From assembly GCF_012220205.1 (NCBI RefSeq), contig NZ_CP047225.1, positions 682,001 to 746,000 of the forward strand: a stretch of DNA of 64,000 nt. Direction: 5' to 3'. The stretch's first letter is position 1. Every line of letters starts with the position of its first letter. The notes under the pieces are model-generated. The model was given only the letters and a program-made list of their open reading frames with translations, did not search any database and was not told where the DNA came from. A program made the translations under genes and the position numbers. This stretch comes from Mycoplasmopsis gallinacea (GTDB taxonomy: Bacteria; Bacillota_I; Bacilli_A; Mycoplasmatales; Metamycoplasmataceae). This document shows, one piece after another, positions 23,669 through 32,769 of the stretch.

Positions 23669-23687
23669 ATTCTGTGGTTAGTTTAAT
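23669..23687 (-). promoter_or_regulatory. ICE motif before coiled-coil gene
   Basis: Minus strand ATTAAACTAACCACAGAAT, ending a few bases before the GGAG that serves the ATG at 23656. Shared with four other ICE gene starts. Confidence 0.55.
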
Positions 23688-23910
23688 CTATTGTTCTTTC
23701 ATTTTCGTTTTCATTATCAAGTATTTTTGTTAATTCATTTTCAAAGAATGTTTTAAAAGCTTTATGAAAATCATATAAATAATCTTCCATAATAGTGTAT
23801 TCTGCATCTTCTAAAACTGTGTAAATATCTTTTTTATATTTTGTATTTCCAAAATCATCACTTTTGAAATAATCAGGATGGTTTTCAATTAGATATTGAA
23901 TTTTTTCAAC
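23683..23910 (-). pseudogene. C-terminal remnant of acidic cargo paralog
   Basis: 75 codons open between TAG 23911 and TAA 23683, without a start codon. The sequence parallels the C-terminal half of the neighbouring 179-residue protein: EKIQYLIENHPDYF against EKMKYLIDNHLEYF, and EYTIMEDYLYDFHKAFK against RYIIEDFLYEFHNEFK. It looks like the leftover of a tandem duplication whose first half was deleted. Confidence 0.7.
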
Positions 23911-23915
23911 CTACT

Positions 23916-24455
23916 TTACATTTCAATACCTAAATCTTCTTCGATGCTTAATTCTTTTTCAAGTTCCTTTGTGAATTCTTTTTTAAATTCATTGTGAAAC
24001 TCATATAAGAAATCTTCAATAATATATCGCTCTGCTGCTCTTAAAACATTATGAATTGATGTTTTTTCCGGTTCAAACGTTTCAAAATATTCCAAATGAT
24101 TATCAATTAAATATTTCATTTTTTCAAATGATTGAAGTTCTAAATCTTCGTCATAAATATTAGCGTTATCATCAGCGATATATGGTATTTGTTTTTCCAT
24201 TTGTTCAAATAAATCATTTAAAGAATTTGCTTCGTCATATTCGACTTTTTCACTAAATCTTTCAAAATAATCTTCACCAACTAAATTAATTTCGTAATCT
24301 CTATACCCTGTAAAGTTTTGATTATTTAAATTTAATCAATCAAATTTATTATTTTTGGTTGAAATTTTTTTTGCTAAACGATAAATTTTATATTCATTGC
24401 TTCATTTTTTTATTAAATCTCACGCTTTAAAATCTAATTCTTTATCAAAATTCAT
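23916..24455 (-). CDS. Acidic ICE cargo protein, paralog family 1
   Basis: 179 residues, strongly acidic in the C-terminal half. Its segment IADDNANIYDEDLELQSFEK, then YLIDNH and a final DFLYEFHNEF helix, is shared with the proteins at 24480-24966 and 29485-29970 and with the remnant at 23683-23910. Function unknown; clustered divergent copies on a mobile element suggest an adaptive role such as countering host defence, which is speculation. ATG at 24455 follows AGGAG. The chain ends in GIEM, as several of its neighbours end in Glu-Met. Confidence 0.72.
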
Positions 24456-24479
24456 ATATTCTCCTATGGTAAGTTTAAG

Positions 24480-24966
24480 TTAAATCGTCATTTCATTGTC
24501 TTCTTCTAATTCAAATTCATTTTCTAAAATATTTTCAAATGCTTTGTTAGATTGATATAAAAATTCATTAATTAAGGTTTTTTCACCAGCTTTTAAAACA
24601 TCATAAATACTTGGTTTTTCTTTAATATATTCAAAATAATAAGGGTCTTTATCAATTAAAAATTTGATTTTTTCTGTTGTTTTTTCTGCTAATTGATTTT
24701 CTTTTGTGTTTATGTTTGTTTCCGCTATACTTGGTAGCTTTTCACATTCAATATAGTCAATACACTCACCTAACGAATTGAAATTTTCTTTTTGAATAGT
24801 TTTTTTCAAAAGCATCGATGTAATCATATAAAGGACAATCATAAAAAACATCATTTATATAAGGTCAATTTTCATACAAAATCACCTTGTCGTATATCTG
24901 CTGAACTAAACTATCTTTTTCTTGATTTTTAAATCAATTTAAGATTTTTTCTCTATCTAGTTTCAT
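24480..24966 (-). pseudogene. Acidic ICE cargo protein, paralog family 1, frameshifted
   Basis: The N-terminal 55 codons from ATG 24966 and the C-terminal 115 codons are in different frames. Removing one T from the seven-T run at 24800-24806 (seven A's in the gene) gives a single protein of about 161 residues. The C-terminal half matches its paralogs (EKIKFLIDKDPYYFEY, NEFLYQSNKAFENI) and ends DNEMTI. As this homopolymer is the longest in the gene it could act as a slippage switch. Confidence 0.68.
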
Positions 24967-24975
24967 ATTTTCTCC

Positions 24976-24995
24976 ATTCTGTGGTTAATTTAGTC
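24976..24995 (-). promoter_or_regulatory. ICE motif before family-1 gene
   Basis: Minus strand GACTAAATTAACCACAGAAT then GGAGAAAAT and the ATG at 24966; sits between the methyltransferase stop and this start. Confidence 0.55.
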
Positions 24996-25002
24996 ATTAT
25001 TT

Positions 25003-25848
25003 TTAAATAAAATAATTAAATATTTCTCTTATTAATTGCTTTGGTATATTTGAATGCTCGCCAATTTCGCTAATTTGTCTAGTGGAAAACGCCTTTGATT
25101 TTTTAATTCCTATCTTGGAAAAATCAAATGCTCTTATACCTTTAACTCTCTTTTGGGGGTTATCTTTCATAACGGTATATATTTCACCATTAACAATTTC
25201 TGTGTAATAAGGGGGAATAAATTTCTCTCATTTTAATTTCATTTCAACATTTGAAAGAAAGATAGTGTCTTTTCTAATGATAAAACCATAATTCCCATAT
25301 CTTCCTTTATTAAAATGCAAATCAAAATAATTACCAAAGTCAGTATTGTATTTGATGTACTTTCACATTAAAGAGTTATGTGGGTTTTCAATGTAAAAAT
25401 ATTTAGGTTTATAATGTTTGATAATGCTTAATGTATTATCAATACATTTTTCTCCAAGTCTTTTGATAAATAATTGATTATCTGCTTTTAGATAGCGAGT
25501 AAAACCACTTTTGAGTTGTTCAAATTCTTCTTTGGTTCTTTCTGTTAAACAGGTTTTAGAACTGTCTTTATATTTCCAAAAACAAGTTCCACCGCCTTTC
25601 ATTGATAAAACACTACTAAAAGACTGGCATAATGGAGAAGCAACTATAATATCTGGTTGTGGTAATTTATCAAAGAATTTTTTTAAAACTTTAAAATCTT
25701 GTGATAAATCTACATCGTATTGTGTTTTTCTTTCAGGGACAGTAATATCAATAGTGTGAATTTCATATTTATCACTATCAATTAAAGATTTATAAACGGA
25801 ATTATTACCGCCGCCGAATAAATCTCATACAATTAGTTTTTGTTTCAA
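25003..25848 (-). CDS. Cytosine-5 DNA methyltransferase-like protein
   Basis: 281 residues. Motif I is LIVWDLFGGGNNSV (residues 5-18), binding S-adenosylmethionine; motif IV is VASPLCQSFSSV with the likely catalytic Cys74 (PLCQ in place of PPCQ); motif VI is YIENPHN; a later YGNYGFIIRKDTIFLSN resembles phage-type enzymes. Expected to methylate cytosine in DNA, probably protecting the element from host restriction. No partner nuclease is adjacent. The start is TTG at 25848: an in-frame TAA lies directly before it and AAAGGAG is five bases upstream. Confidence 0.78.
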
Positions 25849-25899
25849 TTAGTCTCCTTTCTTTTAAACAAGTAAATTAATTCTTGCTCAATTTACCAT

Positions 25900-26331
25900 T
25901 TAATAACTATATTCCATTGGTTTTTCTTTAAGAAAACTTGCTTCTAACTCTTTATAAATCTTTTCATCAACAATTTTCGTTCTAAATTTATCTTTTAAAA
26001 ATTGATTAAATTCTTTACCTTTATTATTTTCCAAAACCAAATTTAAAAGTGTTTCATTTAATCATCAAGTTAAATTTGTATTTATATCATCTCTTTGTTC
26101 TCTATAATCACAGGTTTTATAATATTTATATTTTGCTACTGCATAAACATCACCGCATTCATTAACGGCATCATATGCTTCTCTATATAACTCGTCCATA
26201 TCATAATCATCTAAATAAGGTCAATCTTCGTTTGATTGGACAATCATTTCTACAATATCTTTACTATGATAAATATAGTTCTTAATATTAATCTTTGTAT
26301 TTTCATTTATTTTAAAAAGTTTGTCTTTCAT
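25900..26331 (-). CDS. Unknown ICE cargo protein
   Basis: 143 residues, soluble, with many Tyr and Asp (WPYLDDYDMDELYREAYDAV) and three TGA Trp codons. No family recognised. The start ATG has AAGGAG six bases upstream. It lies in the cargo block between the methyltransferase and an acidic protein, and is probably co-transcribed with both. Confidence 0.65.
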
Positions 26332-26357
26332 AATTAATTCTCCTTTCTAATAACAAT

Positions 26358-27050
26358 TTACATATTCATTTCTTGGTTTTTAGTAAATTCAAAATCTTCA
26401 TTTTTTATTTTGCTTAAAAACTCTTCAAATTGATTTTGATTATCAAAATTCTCAATTTTGTGGTCTCAGTTTCAATTTGTACTAGTGATTATTATTTCTT
26501 TGATATCTTCTTTATCTAAAACTTTTTTATCTCAAAAATGCACATATAATTCGTTATTTTGAATATCTAACTCATCAATTACTTGCATTCTTTCAATTCA
26601 TATTGCTAATGTAGTATGTTCTGTTTCATCAAACTCCACATTTAAATAATCACAAAATTCATCTATATCTTCAAAGTAGTTATTTTTAATGTAATTTGGT
26701 AAAGTTTGATTTTCATATTCTTTGTTTTCAATATAAATTTCCTCAATTTCTTCACGATTATGTACCTGCTCTGTTTCTGGGTTAATATAAAGTTCATATC
26801 ACGGGCAATTGCTCTTGATGATATATTGTAATACACTATAAATTTGATTTAAAATCTTCTTATAATCGCTTTTTTCTAAAACATCTCCAAAGAATGCTTT
26901 AATTTCTTTTCCTTGTCTAAAATCAGGGTCTCCACTCAAAAATTCTTCCATATCAATTTCTTTATTAGTGTATTTTGAATATAGCATAGATACATTTGAA
27001 AGAAATTCATTTACTTGTGTTGCTATCTCATCTTGTTTTTCTTTATTCAT
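26358..27050 (-). CDS. Unknown acidic ICE cargo protein
   Basis: 230 residues, very acidic (Glu/Asp-rich), with no membrane segment or known motif. Its last residues are NQEMNM, an ending like those of other small proteins in this block. ATG 27050 has AAAGGAG upstream and sits nine bases after the preceding stop. Confidence 0.65.
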
Positions 27051-27059
27051 TTTGCTCCT

Positions 27060-27614
27060 TTATTCATCTTTATTTTCATCTCTTTTAAATTCAGATTTTC
27101 AAATTAAACCAAGCGGGTTTAAGTTTCAAATTCTTCCTAAAAGTGGAGTTTTTATTAATATGTCTTTACCACGGTTTTTCAGTGTTTGTTTCGATATTTG
27201 TTTAATTGCTTTTTTGAAATTTTCATAAAAGATGCTTTCTATTTGTTTTGCTGCTTTTTGGAAAGACAAATCATTTTCTAATTTATTAATATCTTCAAAT
27301 GTTTCTCCCAGTCTAAAACATCAGTTTCTGGTGTATTTAGATTTTTCTTTAAAACCATAAAGTCCTGAATACACAGTAGTTTTATCATTAGACAATTCTT
27401 TATCTTTATAGACTAAGAAAGATTTATTTTCATTGTTTTGAAGCATTTTAATCATAAAAATAAGACAATACTCACAATGAAAAGAACTTTCTGGTCAATA
27501 TTTTTTCTTTTCTCTTTTTAGATATTCTTTCATATCTGGTAAAAATTTGTCATGTACTCTAACTAAATTGATAAATCTGCTTCCTGAATGGTAAATATAA
27601 AAATTTCATTTCAT
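27060..27614 (-). CDS. ICE cargo protein with HCxxC motif, paralog family 2
   Basis: 184 residues, basic. It opens with IYHSGSRFINLVRVH, has SSFHCEYCL near residues 43-51 (a metal-knuckle-like pair of cysteines after a His), and a long basic C-terminal helix ending in a domain with GKDILIKTP. The gene at 28170-28670 has the same layout (TYHCGEKQVYLHRV, FHCQICF, NDIVIKTP), so the two are paralogs flanking a plus-strand gene. A nucleic-acid role is possible given one Cys pair and basic charge, but this is inference. Confidence 0.68.
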
Positions 27615-27646
27615 TTTTTCTCCTGTTTTTGATAATTAATATGTTT

Positions 27647-27652
27647 TATAAT
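27647..27652 (+). promoter_or_regulatory. Candidate -10 box for plus-strand gene
   Basis: TATAAT in the short divergent gap, 38 bases before the ATG at 27691. A second TATAAT at 27671 is too close to the ribosome-binding site to be useful. No clear -35. Confidence 0.35.
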
Positions 27653-27690
27653 TGTTTATGTAAATATAAATATAATGAAAGGAATATAAT

Positions 27691-28143
27691 ATGTCAAACT
27701 TTAAAGAACAAATGTTGCAACATACAAAAGAAGTATTTGATAATTTAGAAATCAAATATGATGAAATAACATTAGAAAATAAAACTTTTTTTGTTGAAGA
27801 AATTAATTTCTTAAAATCAAACTTTGCAATTAAATTTCCATATAAAAATAAAATCTATAATTTATTTTTTTATTTTGCAGAAAAAGTAATTTCTTTAAAC
27901 AAAACAAACAAAACTATAAAAATCTGAGAATATGGTGAAACAAAACAAAAATTTAAATATTATAAGAACTGATTTCCAAAAATTGTTCAGTCAATAGAAA
28001 GTAAAAAAGAAAAAATATGATGAATTTTTGTTCAGGAAAAACAATTATCAGACAAAATTCAAGAAAATTTTAAAAATGTTCCAGACAATATGAGAGTTTT
28101 TTGTTACAAAGATTTAAGCAAAAGAATAAAGGAACTTTTATAA
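27691..28143 (+). CDS. Unknown protein, only plus-strand gene in the ICE
   Basis: 150 residues, basic and aromatic, no recognised domain and no membrane segment. GAAAGGAAT precedes the ATG. It runs against the long minus-strand operon, with a shared terminator at its end, between the two HCxxC paralogs. Independent transcription suggests a regulatory, immunity or entry-exclusion type of role, though nothing in the sequence proves it. Confidence 0.7.
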
Positions 28144-28159
28144 GTAAATTAATAAGATG

Positions 28160-28184
28160 AAACCAAACTTTATGAGTTTGGTTT
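28160..28184. terminator. Hairpin between convergent genes
   Basis: AAACCAAACT pairs with AGTTTGGTTT around TTATG. It follows the plus-strand stop and overlaps the last codons of the minus-strand gene. The T-tail is short, so efficiency is uncertain. Confidence 0.5.
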
Positions 28185-28670
28185 TGATTTCACCAAATCA
28201 TATAAAACAACTTTTTCAATATTTTCTACATTAGGAGTTTTGATAACAATATCGTTGCTTTCTGTTTCTTCGTAAGCGTTGTAAATTATTTTCTTATAAG
28301 TCTTAAATATTTCTTTTTTCAGTATCTTTCTTAATTTATAAGTTATTTCTTTATTTGTTAAATTTTTATTTATTTCCTTTCCAAAACATAGTATTATGTC
28401 AAAATTTGCTGTTTTGTAATCAGTCAATTTTTCATCTTTTTTATACATAAAATCTGATTTAATAAGTTGGTCAGTGTCTAATGAGTGATAAAAAGAACTA
28501 AAACAAATTTGACAATGAAATTTTTTAAAAAAATCATCTCACTTTTCATCTTTGCTTTCACTTAATAAAAAATTCACTTCCTTTATAGTTTTGTCAATAT
28601 TTACTCTATGTAAATAAACTTGCTTTTCTCCGCAATGATATGTATAAATATCTTGTATTTCCATTTTCAT
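28170..28670 (-). CDS. ICE cargo protein with HCxxC motif, paralog family 2
   Basis: 166 residues. N-terminal TYHCGEKQVYLHRV and KFHCQICF give two Cys-containing knots; a basic helical C-terminal half ends with NDIVIKTPNVENIEKV. Paralogous in layout to the protein at 27060-27614. Function unknown. ATG 28670 follows TGGAG and lies 13 bases after the acetyltransferase stop. Confidence 0.66.
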
Positions 28671-28683
28671 ATTTCTCCAATCA

Positions 28684-29460
28684 TTAATCGTTTTTAAAGG
28701 TTAAAGATAGTAGTTGTGAAACATCTTTAAAACCAATCTTTTTATAGATGTTTCCTATTATTTCTTTTGTATAGTAAAGTAATATATCTTTATTTGATAT
28801 TGTTAATAGTTCATTACATAATTTTGCTACCATAATTTTGCTTATACCTTGGTTTCTATATTCCTGTTTAACAAGAACTCCCCAAAGAACAAAATAATCA
28901 CTGGTAGAATAAACAATGCAACAATGTCCTATTAACTTATCTTTATCAAATACTAAATAACCATATTTTGCTTGTTGGTTTTTGTATTCTCTTATTCAAT
29001 TTTCCCTTGTGCTAGGGTAAAAGTCATTTTCTCTTAAAAAATCTATTGCTAAGTCAATATTTGAGTTATCAACTTTTACTATTTTGTAGTTTTTATCATT
29101 AGCAAAGAGTTTTAAATCTTCCTTTTTTAAAGTAGCAATATTTTGCATTTCAAATAAAGCATTAGGGTATTTTTCTTTGAGTTTATTAGTTAAATTTGGA
29201 CATAAATCTCCAAAACTAATTCACTCTGGTTTTAAAGTATCGATTTTGTCTAATATTTGCTCAATTTCACTTTCTTCATACAATTTGCTTGGAATAAAAA
29301 GTGAATTATTTAATGTGTTTTGAAGAATAACTCCGTTATTTAAATGATGTAAGATAATTTCTTTATTATCTACTTGCTTTTCTAACTTTCCGTTTTCTAA
29401 TAAATAAATGTAGTAGTTATTTACTGCATCATCAAGGTAAAGATTTTTTAGGATTTTCAT
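28684..29460 (-). CDS. GNAT-family acetyltransferase
   Basis: 258 residues. The C-terminal half has a GNAT fold signature: YLVFDKDKLIGHCCIVY strand pair, then GVLVKQEYRNQGISKIMVAK (the acetyl-CoA-binding motif, in the form V-x-x-x-x-R-x-x-G-I), and a closing NIYKKIGFKDV. The N-terminal 90 residues are a separate, unassigned region. It would transfer an acetyl group from acetyl-CoA to an amine; the substrate is not evident. It is ICE cargo, preceded by the recurrent ACTAACCACAGAAT motif. Confidence 0.8.
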
Positions 29461-29469
29461 TGTTTCTCT

Positions 29470-29488
29470 ATTCTGTGGTTAGTTTTAT
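29470..29488 (-). promoter_or_regulatory. ICE motif before acetyltransferase gene
   Basis: Minus strand ATAAAACTAACCACAGAAT, starting inside the upstream stop codon and ending just before AGAG and the ATG at 29460. Confidence 0.55.
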
Positions 29489-29970
29489 TCCATTAACATT
29501 TCTTTTTGATTATCTAAATCAAGTCTTTTTTCAATTGTTTCTTCAAACTTTCTATGAAACTCTTCTAAAAAATCAGAACCAATATAATACTCTGCATAAT
29601 GCACAATGACATAAAAATTCTTCTTATTGGTTTTTGTAAATTCTTCTAAGACATCAGAGTGATTATCAAGCAAATAATTAAGTTTTTCAACAGCATTTTT
29701 TTCTAAATCAGCATAGTAAATATTTACATTATCGTCCGCAATTTCATATATGTGCTCGCTTTGATTTTCAAAAAACTTTTCATCTACTTTAAGTTCTTCA
29801 TCATCTAATCTTTCTTCTAAATCTTCAATATATTTATTTGCCAAATCAATGTAGTTAAAATCAATTCCTTGAAAGTCTTCATTTTCAAAAACAATATCTC
29901 TAACTGTTTGATTTAATTTATCTTTTTTAAATTCTTCTAAAAAAGTTAATAATTCTTTATTAAGTTTCAT
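29485..29970 (-). CDS. Acidic ICE cargo protein, paralog family 1
   Basis: 161 residues, very acidic. EIADDNVNIYYADLEKNAVE, then NYLLDNH, AEYYIGSDFLEEFHRKFEE correspond to the family-1 protein at 23916-24455 (IADDNANIYDEDLE, YLIDNH, AERYIIEDFLYEFHNEF). Ends KEMLME. Function unknown. ATG at 29970 has AAAGGAG upstream. Confidence 0.72.
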   Translation of the reverse strand: MKLNKELLTFLEEFKKDKLNQTVRDIVFENEDFQGIDFNYIDLANKYIEDLEERLDDEELKVDEKFFENQSEHIYEIADDNVNIYYADLEKNAVEKLNYLLDNHSDVLEEFTKTNKKNFYVIVHYAEYYIGSDFLEEFHRKFEETIEKRLDLDNQKEMLME

Positions 29971-29981
29971 TTTTGCTCCTT

Positions 29982-30245
29982 TTATTTTGTGAGTTTATTA
30001 ATTTGTTTTGATAATTCTTTTGATTTTATTTTTGATGCTTTCATAACATCTTCTAATTTGGTATAAAATTCCTGATAAATATTTGTTAAATCTTCTTTTG
30101 TATTTTCAGAAATTAGGTCAGAACTTTTAATAAGTTTCAGTTCATTTTCTTTGAATTTCTTCATATTTGAAATGAAATAAATTTCATTTGAAATTTCAGT
30201 AAATTCTTTATGTAATTTATTTAAGTTTTTAAATTTATCTTCCAT
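29982..30245 (-). CDS. Small helical ICE protein
   Basis: 87 residues, lysine/glutamate-rich and predicted all-helical by eye, probably a short coiled coil. No family recognised. Eleven bases from each neighbour, with a Shine-Dalgarno AGGAG before the ATG. Confidence 0.62.
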   Translation of the reverse strand: MEDKFKNLNKLHKEFTEISNEIYFISNMKKFKENELKLIKSSDLISENTKEDLTNIYQEFYTKLEDVMKASKIKSKELSKQINKLTK

Positions 30246-30255
30246 TTAATCTCCT

Positions 30256-30696
30256 TTACATAGTCATTTCATTTTCTATATCTTTTTCTTTTACCACTTT
30301 GATTGAATAAAGGTTGTCCTTTTCATTTTCCATAATGTCTTTTAGTGGGTAAAGAATATAAGAATAAGTTGTTTGTGATAATTTTGTACCGGTCATTTCC
30401 GTAAAGTTATCTGTTATTTCTTCTAAGTAATCTGTTTCAATGTTGAACAATTTATCAATTGATAACTTAAAAGGAATAATGTCATCATTTTTATAAAGTG
30501 AAAAGATTTTGTCCTGTGGTAAATCACTTAAATGTTCATTTCTATAAGCAATTCCAACAACAACGCTTCCGCATTCACTCCGTAAATCTCCAAGAACTAT
30601 TAAAAATTCAGCTGGTTTTCCATTAAGATTTTCTTCTAAACTTTCTTTTAATTGTTTTCTCGGAATTAAAATGTTCATTAATATATCTTTATTCAT
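30256..30696 (-). CDS. Unknown acidic ICE cargo protein
   Basis: 146 residues, acidic, with a short hydrophobic core (KPAEFLIVLGDLRSECGSVV) that looks like a beta-rich globular start. Ends ENEMTM. No family recognised. First gene downstream of the DnaB-type helicase, preceded by the recurrent motif. Confidence 0.62.
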   Translation of the reverse strand: MNKDILMNILIPRKQLKESLEENLNGKPAEFLIVLGDLRSECGSVVVGIAYRNEHLSDLPQDKIFSLYKNDDIIPFKLSIDKLFNIETDYLEEITDNFTEMTGTKLSQTTYSYILYPLKDIMENEKDNLYSIKVVKEKDIENEMTM

Positions 30697-30704
30697 CTAT
30701 CTCC

Positions 30705-30722
30705 ATTCTGTGGTTGTTTAAT
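30705..30722 (-). promoter_or_regulatory. ICE motif after helicase gene
   Basis: Minus strand ATTAAACAACCACAGAAT, then GGAGATAG and the ATG at 30696. Confidence 0.5.
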
Positions 30723-30725
30723 TAT

Positions 30726-32234
30726 TTAAAGTGTTTGCTCTTGTAAAATTGTTTCTTCATTTTGAATTTGCTTCTGTGCTTCTATTTGATTTTGCTTGGT
30801 TTGCTCTTTAATCATTTGGTTTTTCTTTAATAATTTCTTTGTTTGAAAACAAACAAATTCTCCTTTGTAATATAAAGTTGTATTTCCAAGTTTTCCATTT
30901 CTATTTTTAGCAACTGTTAAATTGACTTTTCAAACATCGTTATTAAAAGAATTTGCATCTTTGATTTTATTTAGGAAAATCACAATATCTGCATCTTGTT
31001 CAACACTACCACTGTCTCTTAAATCGTGTAATTGTGGAGTATTGTTTTCTCTTTGCTCTACAACTCTGTTCAACTGACTGAGTGCAACAACTGTTATTTT
31101 TTCTTCAAGTGCTAATGTTTTCAGTGCTCTCGAAATAATTGAAACTTGTTCAGTTCTATTTCTTGAATTTTCACTTGCATCTATTAGTTCTAAGTAGTCA
31201 ATGAAAACTACATCTAATTGTCCTTTAAGGTTTTTGTTGAGTTTTTTAATTTTTCAAATGATTTCTTTTAATTTACATTTAGGGGTATCATCAAATTGTA
31301 ATTTCATTTTAGGTAAGAAAGAATAGTTAAAAGTATTTAATTTTTCAATATCATTTTCTGTAAATTGAAAGGGGTCTTGTAATTTATTAAGGGGAATTTT
31401 CATAACTGAACTAATTGTTCTGCTTAAAAGTTCATTTGAAGTCATTTCAAGTGAAATGAACGCAACATTTTTGCCAATTCGGTTTTTTTCTAAATTTTGA
31501 TAACTAATTTTTTGTGCTAAATTAAGTGAAAATGCTGTTTTACCAACACTTGGTCTTGCTGCAATAACAATTAATTGTCCGGGTTTAAAACCTTGTGTGA
31601 TTTCATCAATTTCAGGAAAGTAAGATAGTATTTTTCCTTGTTCTGGTTTTTCTTTCATTTCTTGTAATTGATTTGAATAATCAATCATAAGTTCATCAAT
31701 TCTTTTGAATTGTCCAACTCCACTTGTAGTAGAAAGATTTAAATCAAAGAAAGTGTTTAATTCTTTGGAAATATCATCCAATTTAATGTTTTTATCTTTT
31801 AGAAACTCAGGTATTTTTCTTAGAGAAAACGCTTCAAACAATCTCATTTGTTCAAGTTCAATTAATCTATCTGAATAATCTTTAAGGTTTTTAGAATTTG
31901 CAAGTCCGCTAGATAAAATAAGGTTAAGATAATAATTATCAATGTTTTTGTATTGTTGCTTAATTTCAGGTTTTTCTAAAAAACTTGCAATATCTTCATA
32001 GTTAAATGTGATGCTTTTATTTTTGAACTTTGCTTTTTCATTTTTAATTAATGAAAATAGTTCTCTATTTCTAATATCAAAAAAAGTGTTTTCGTTTAAA
32101 TAATCAACTCCTAATCTTTGTTGCTCATCATCTACAATTAAAATGTTTAAAACATTTCTTTCTAATTGAATATCTTTGTAAATAGTATTAGGGTTAATTA
32201 ATTTAGCTAAATCTTTAAATTGAAATTTATTCAT
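30726..32234 (-). CDS. dnaB: DnaB-type replicative helicase of ICE
   Basis: 502 residues. The N-terminal DnaB domain begins near LERNVLNILI; the RecA-like domain has Walker A IAARPSVGKTAFSLNLA (about residues 222-238), FISLEMT, a Walker B VVFIDYLELI, ALSQLNR and LRDSGSVEQDADIV, all standard DnaB signatures. It should unwind the element's DNA for replication after excision or transfer. The C-terminal 35 residues are a Gln-rich tail. It is separated by five bases from the SSB-like gene. An ICE-specific copy rather than the chromosomal enzyme, judging by context. Confidence 0.9.
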
Positions 32235-32239
32235 AATTT

Positions 32240-32755
32240 TTAAAGTGATGGTTCTTTATCGAATTCATCATAAATTGAACTTTCAATTGTGCTTTCTTCA
32301 ATGAATTTTTCAGGGTTTAACGGAGTTCCGAAATCATTAGTTGCTACTTTTTCTTGAAATTTTTCTTCCGTTTTTTCTTTTTCTTTTTGTCAATTTTTAA
32401 AGTTATTAATTACATTGACAAATTTTGTTTCTTGTGTTTTGTCATTTTTTTGCGCAACGTCAATTCTATTTATTGAGTTAATAATATAACCGTCATTACT
32501 TGGTAATTGCTCGTAATTAACTTTTACTATTTTATGTATTAATGAATACGCAATTTCTTGTGCTGATTTGTGTTCTGTATTCTCAAAGTCTTTTGGAACA
32601 AATCATCAAAAAGGGTAGTAATTCACTGAATTTTCTTCATTTGTTTTTTGAACGTAAAAAATGTAGTAATCTGTATCTGTTTTTTCTGCTTTTTTTGCAA
32701 TTATTTTCTTTGTAATTTTTCCGTAAGTAGTTCCTGTTATTTTTGAATAATTCAT
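32240..32755 (-). CDS. SSB-like protein
   Basis: 171 residues. The first 105 residues follow the strand pattern of an OB-fold single-strand DNA-binding protein (GTTYGKITKKI, DYYIFYVQ, FWWFVPKDF, KIVKVNYEQL, DGYIINSINRIDV); the rest is a flexible charged tail ending DEFDKEPSL, a poor match to the usual DDxPF tip. Next to DnaB, this suggests protection of transferred single strands. The assignment is by pattern and context only. Confidence 0.45.
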
Positions 32756-32769
32756 TTATATCTCCTTTG

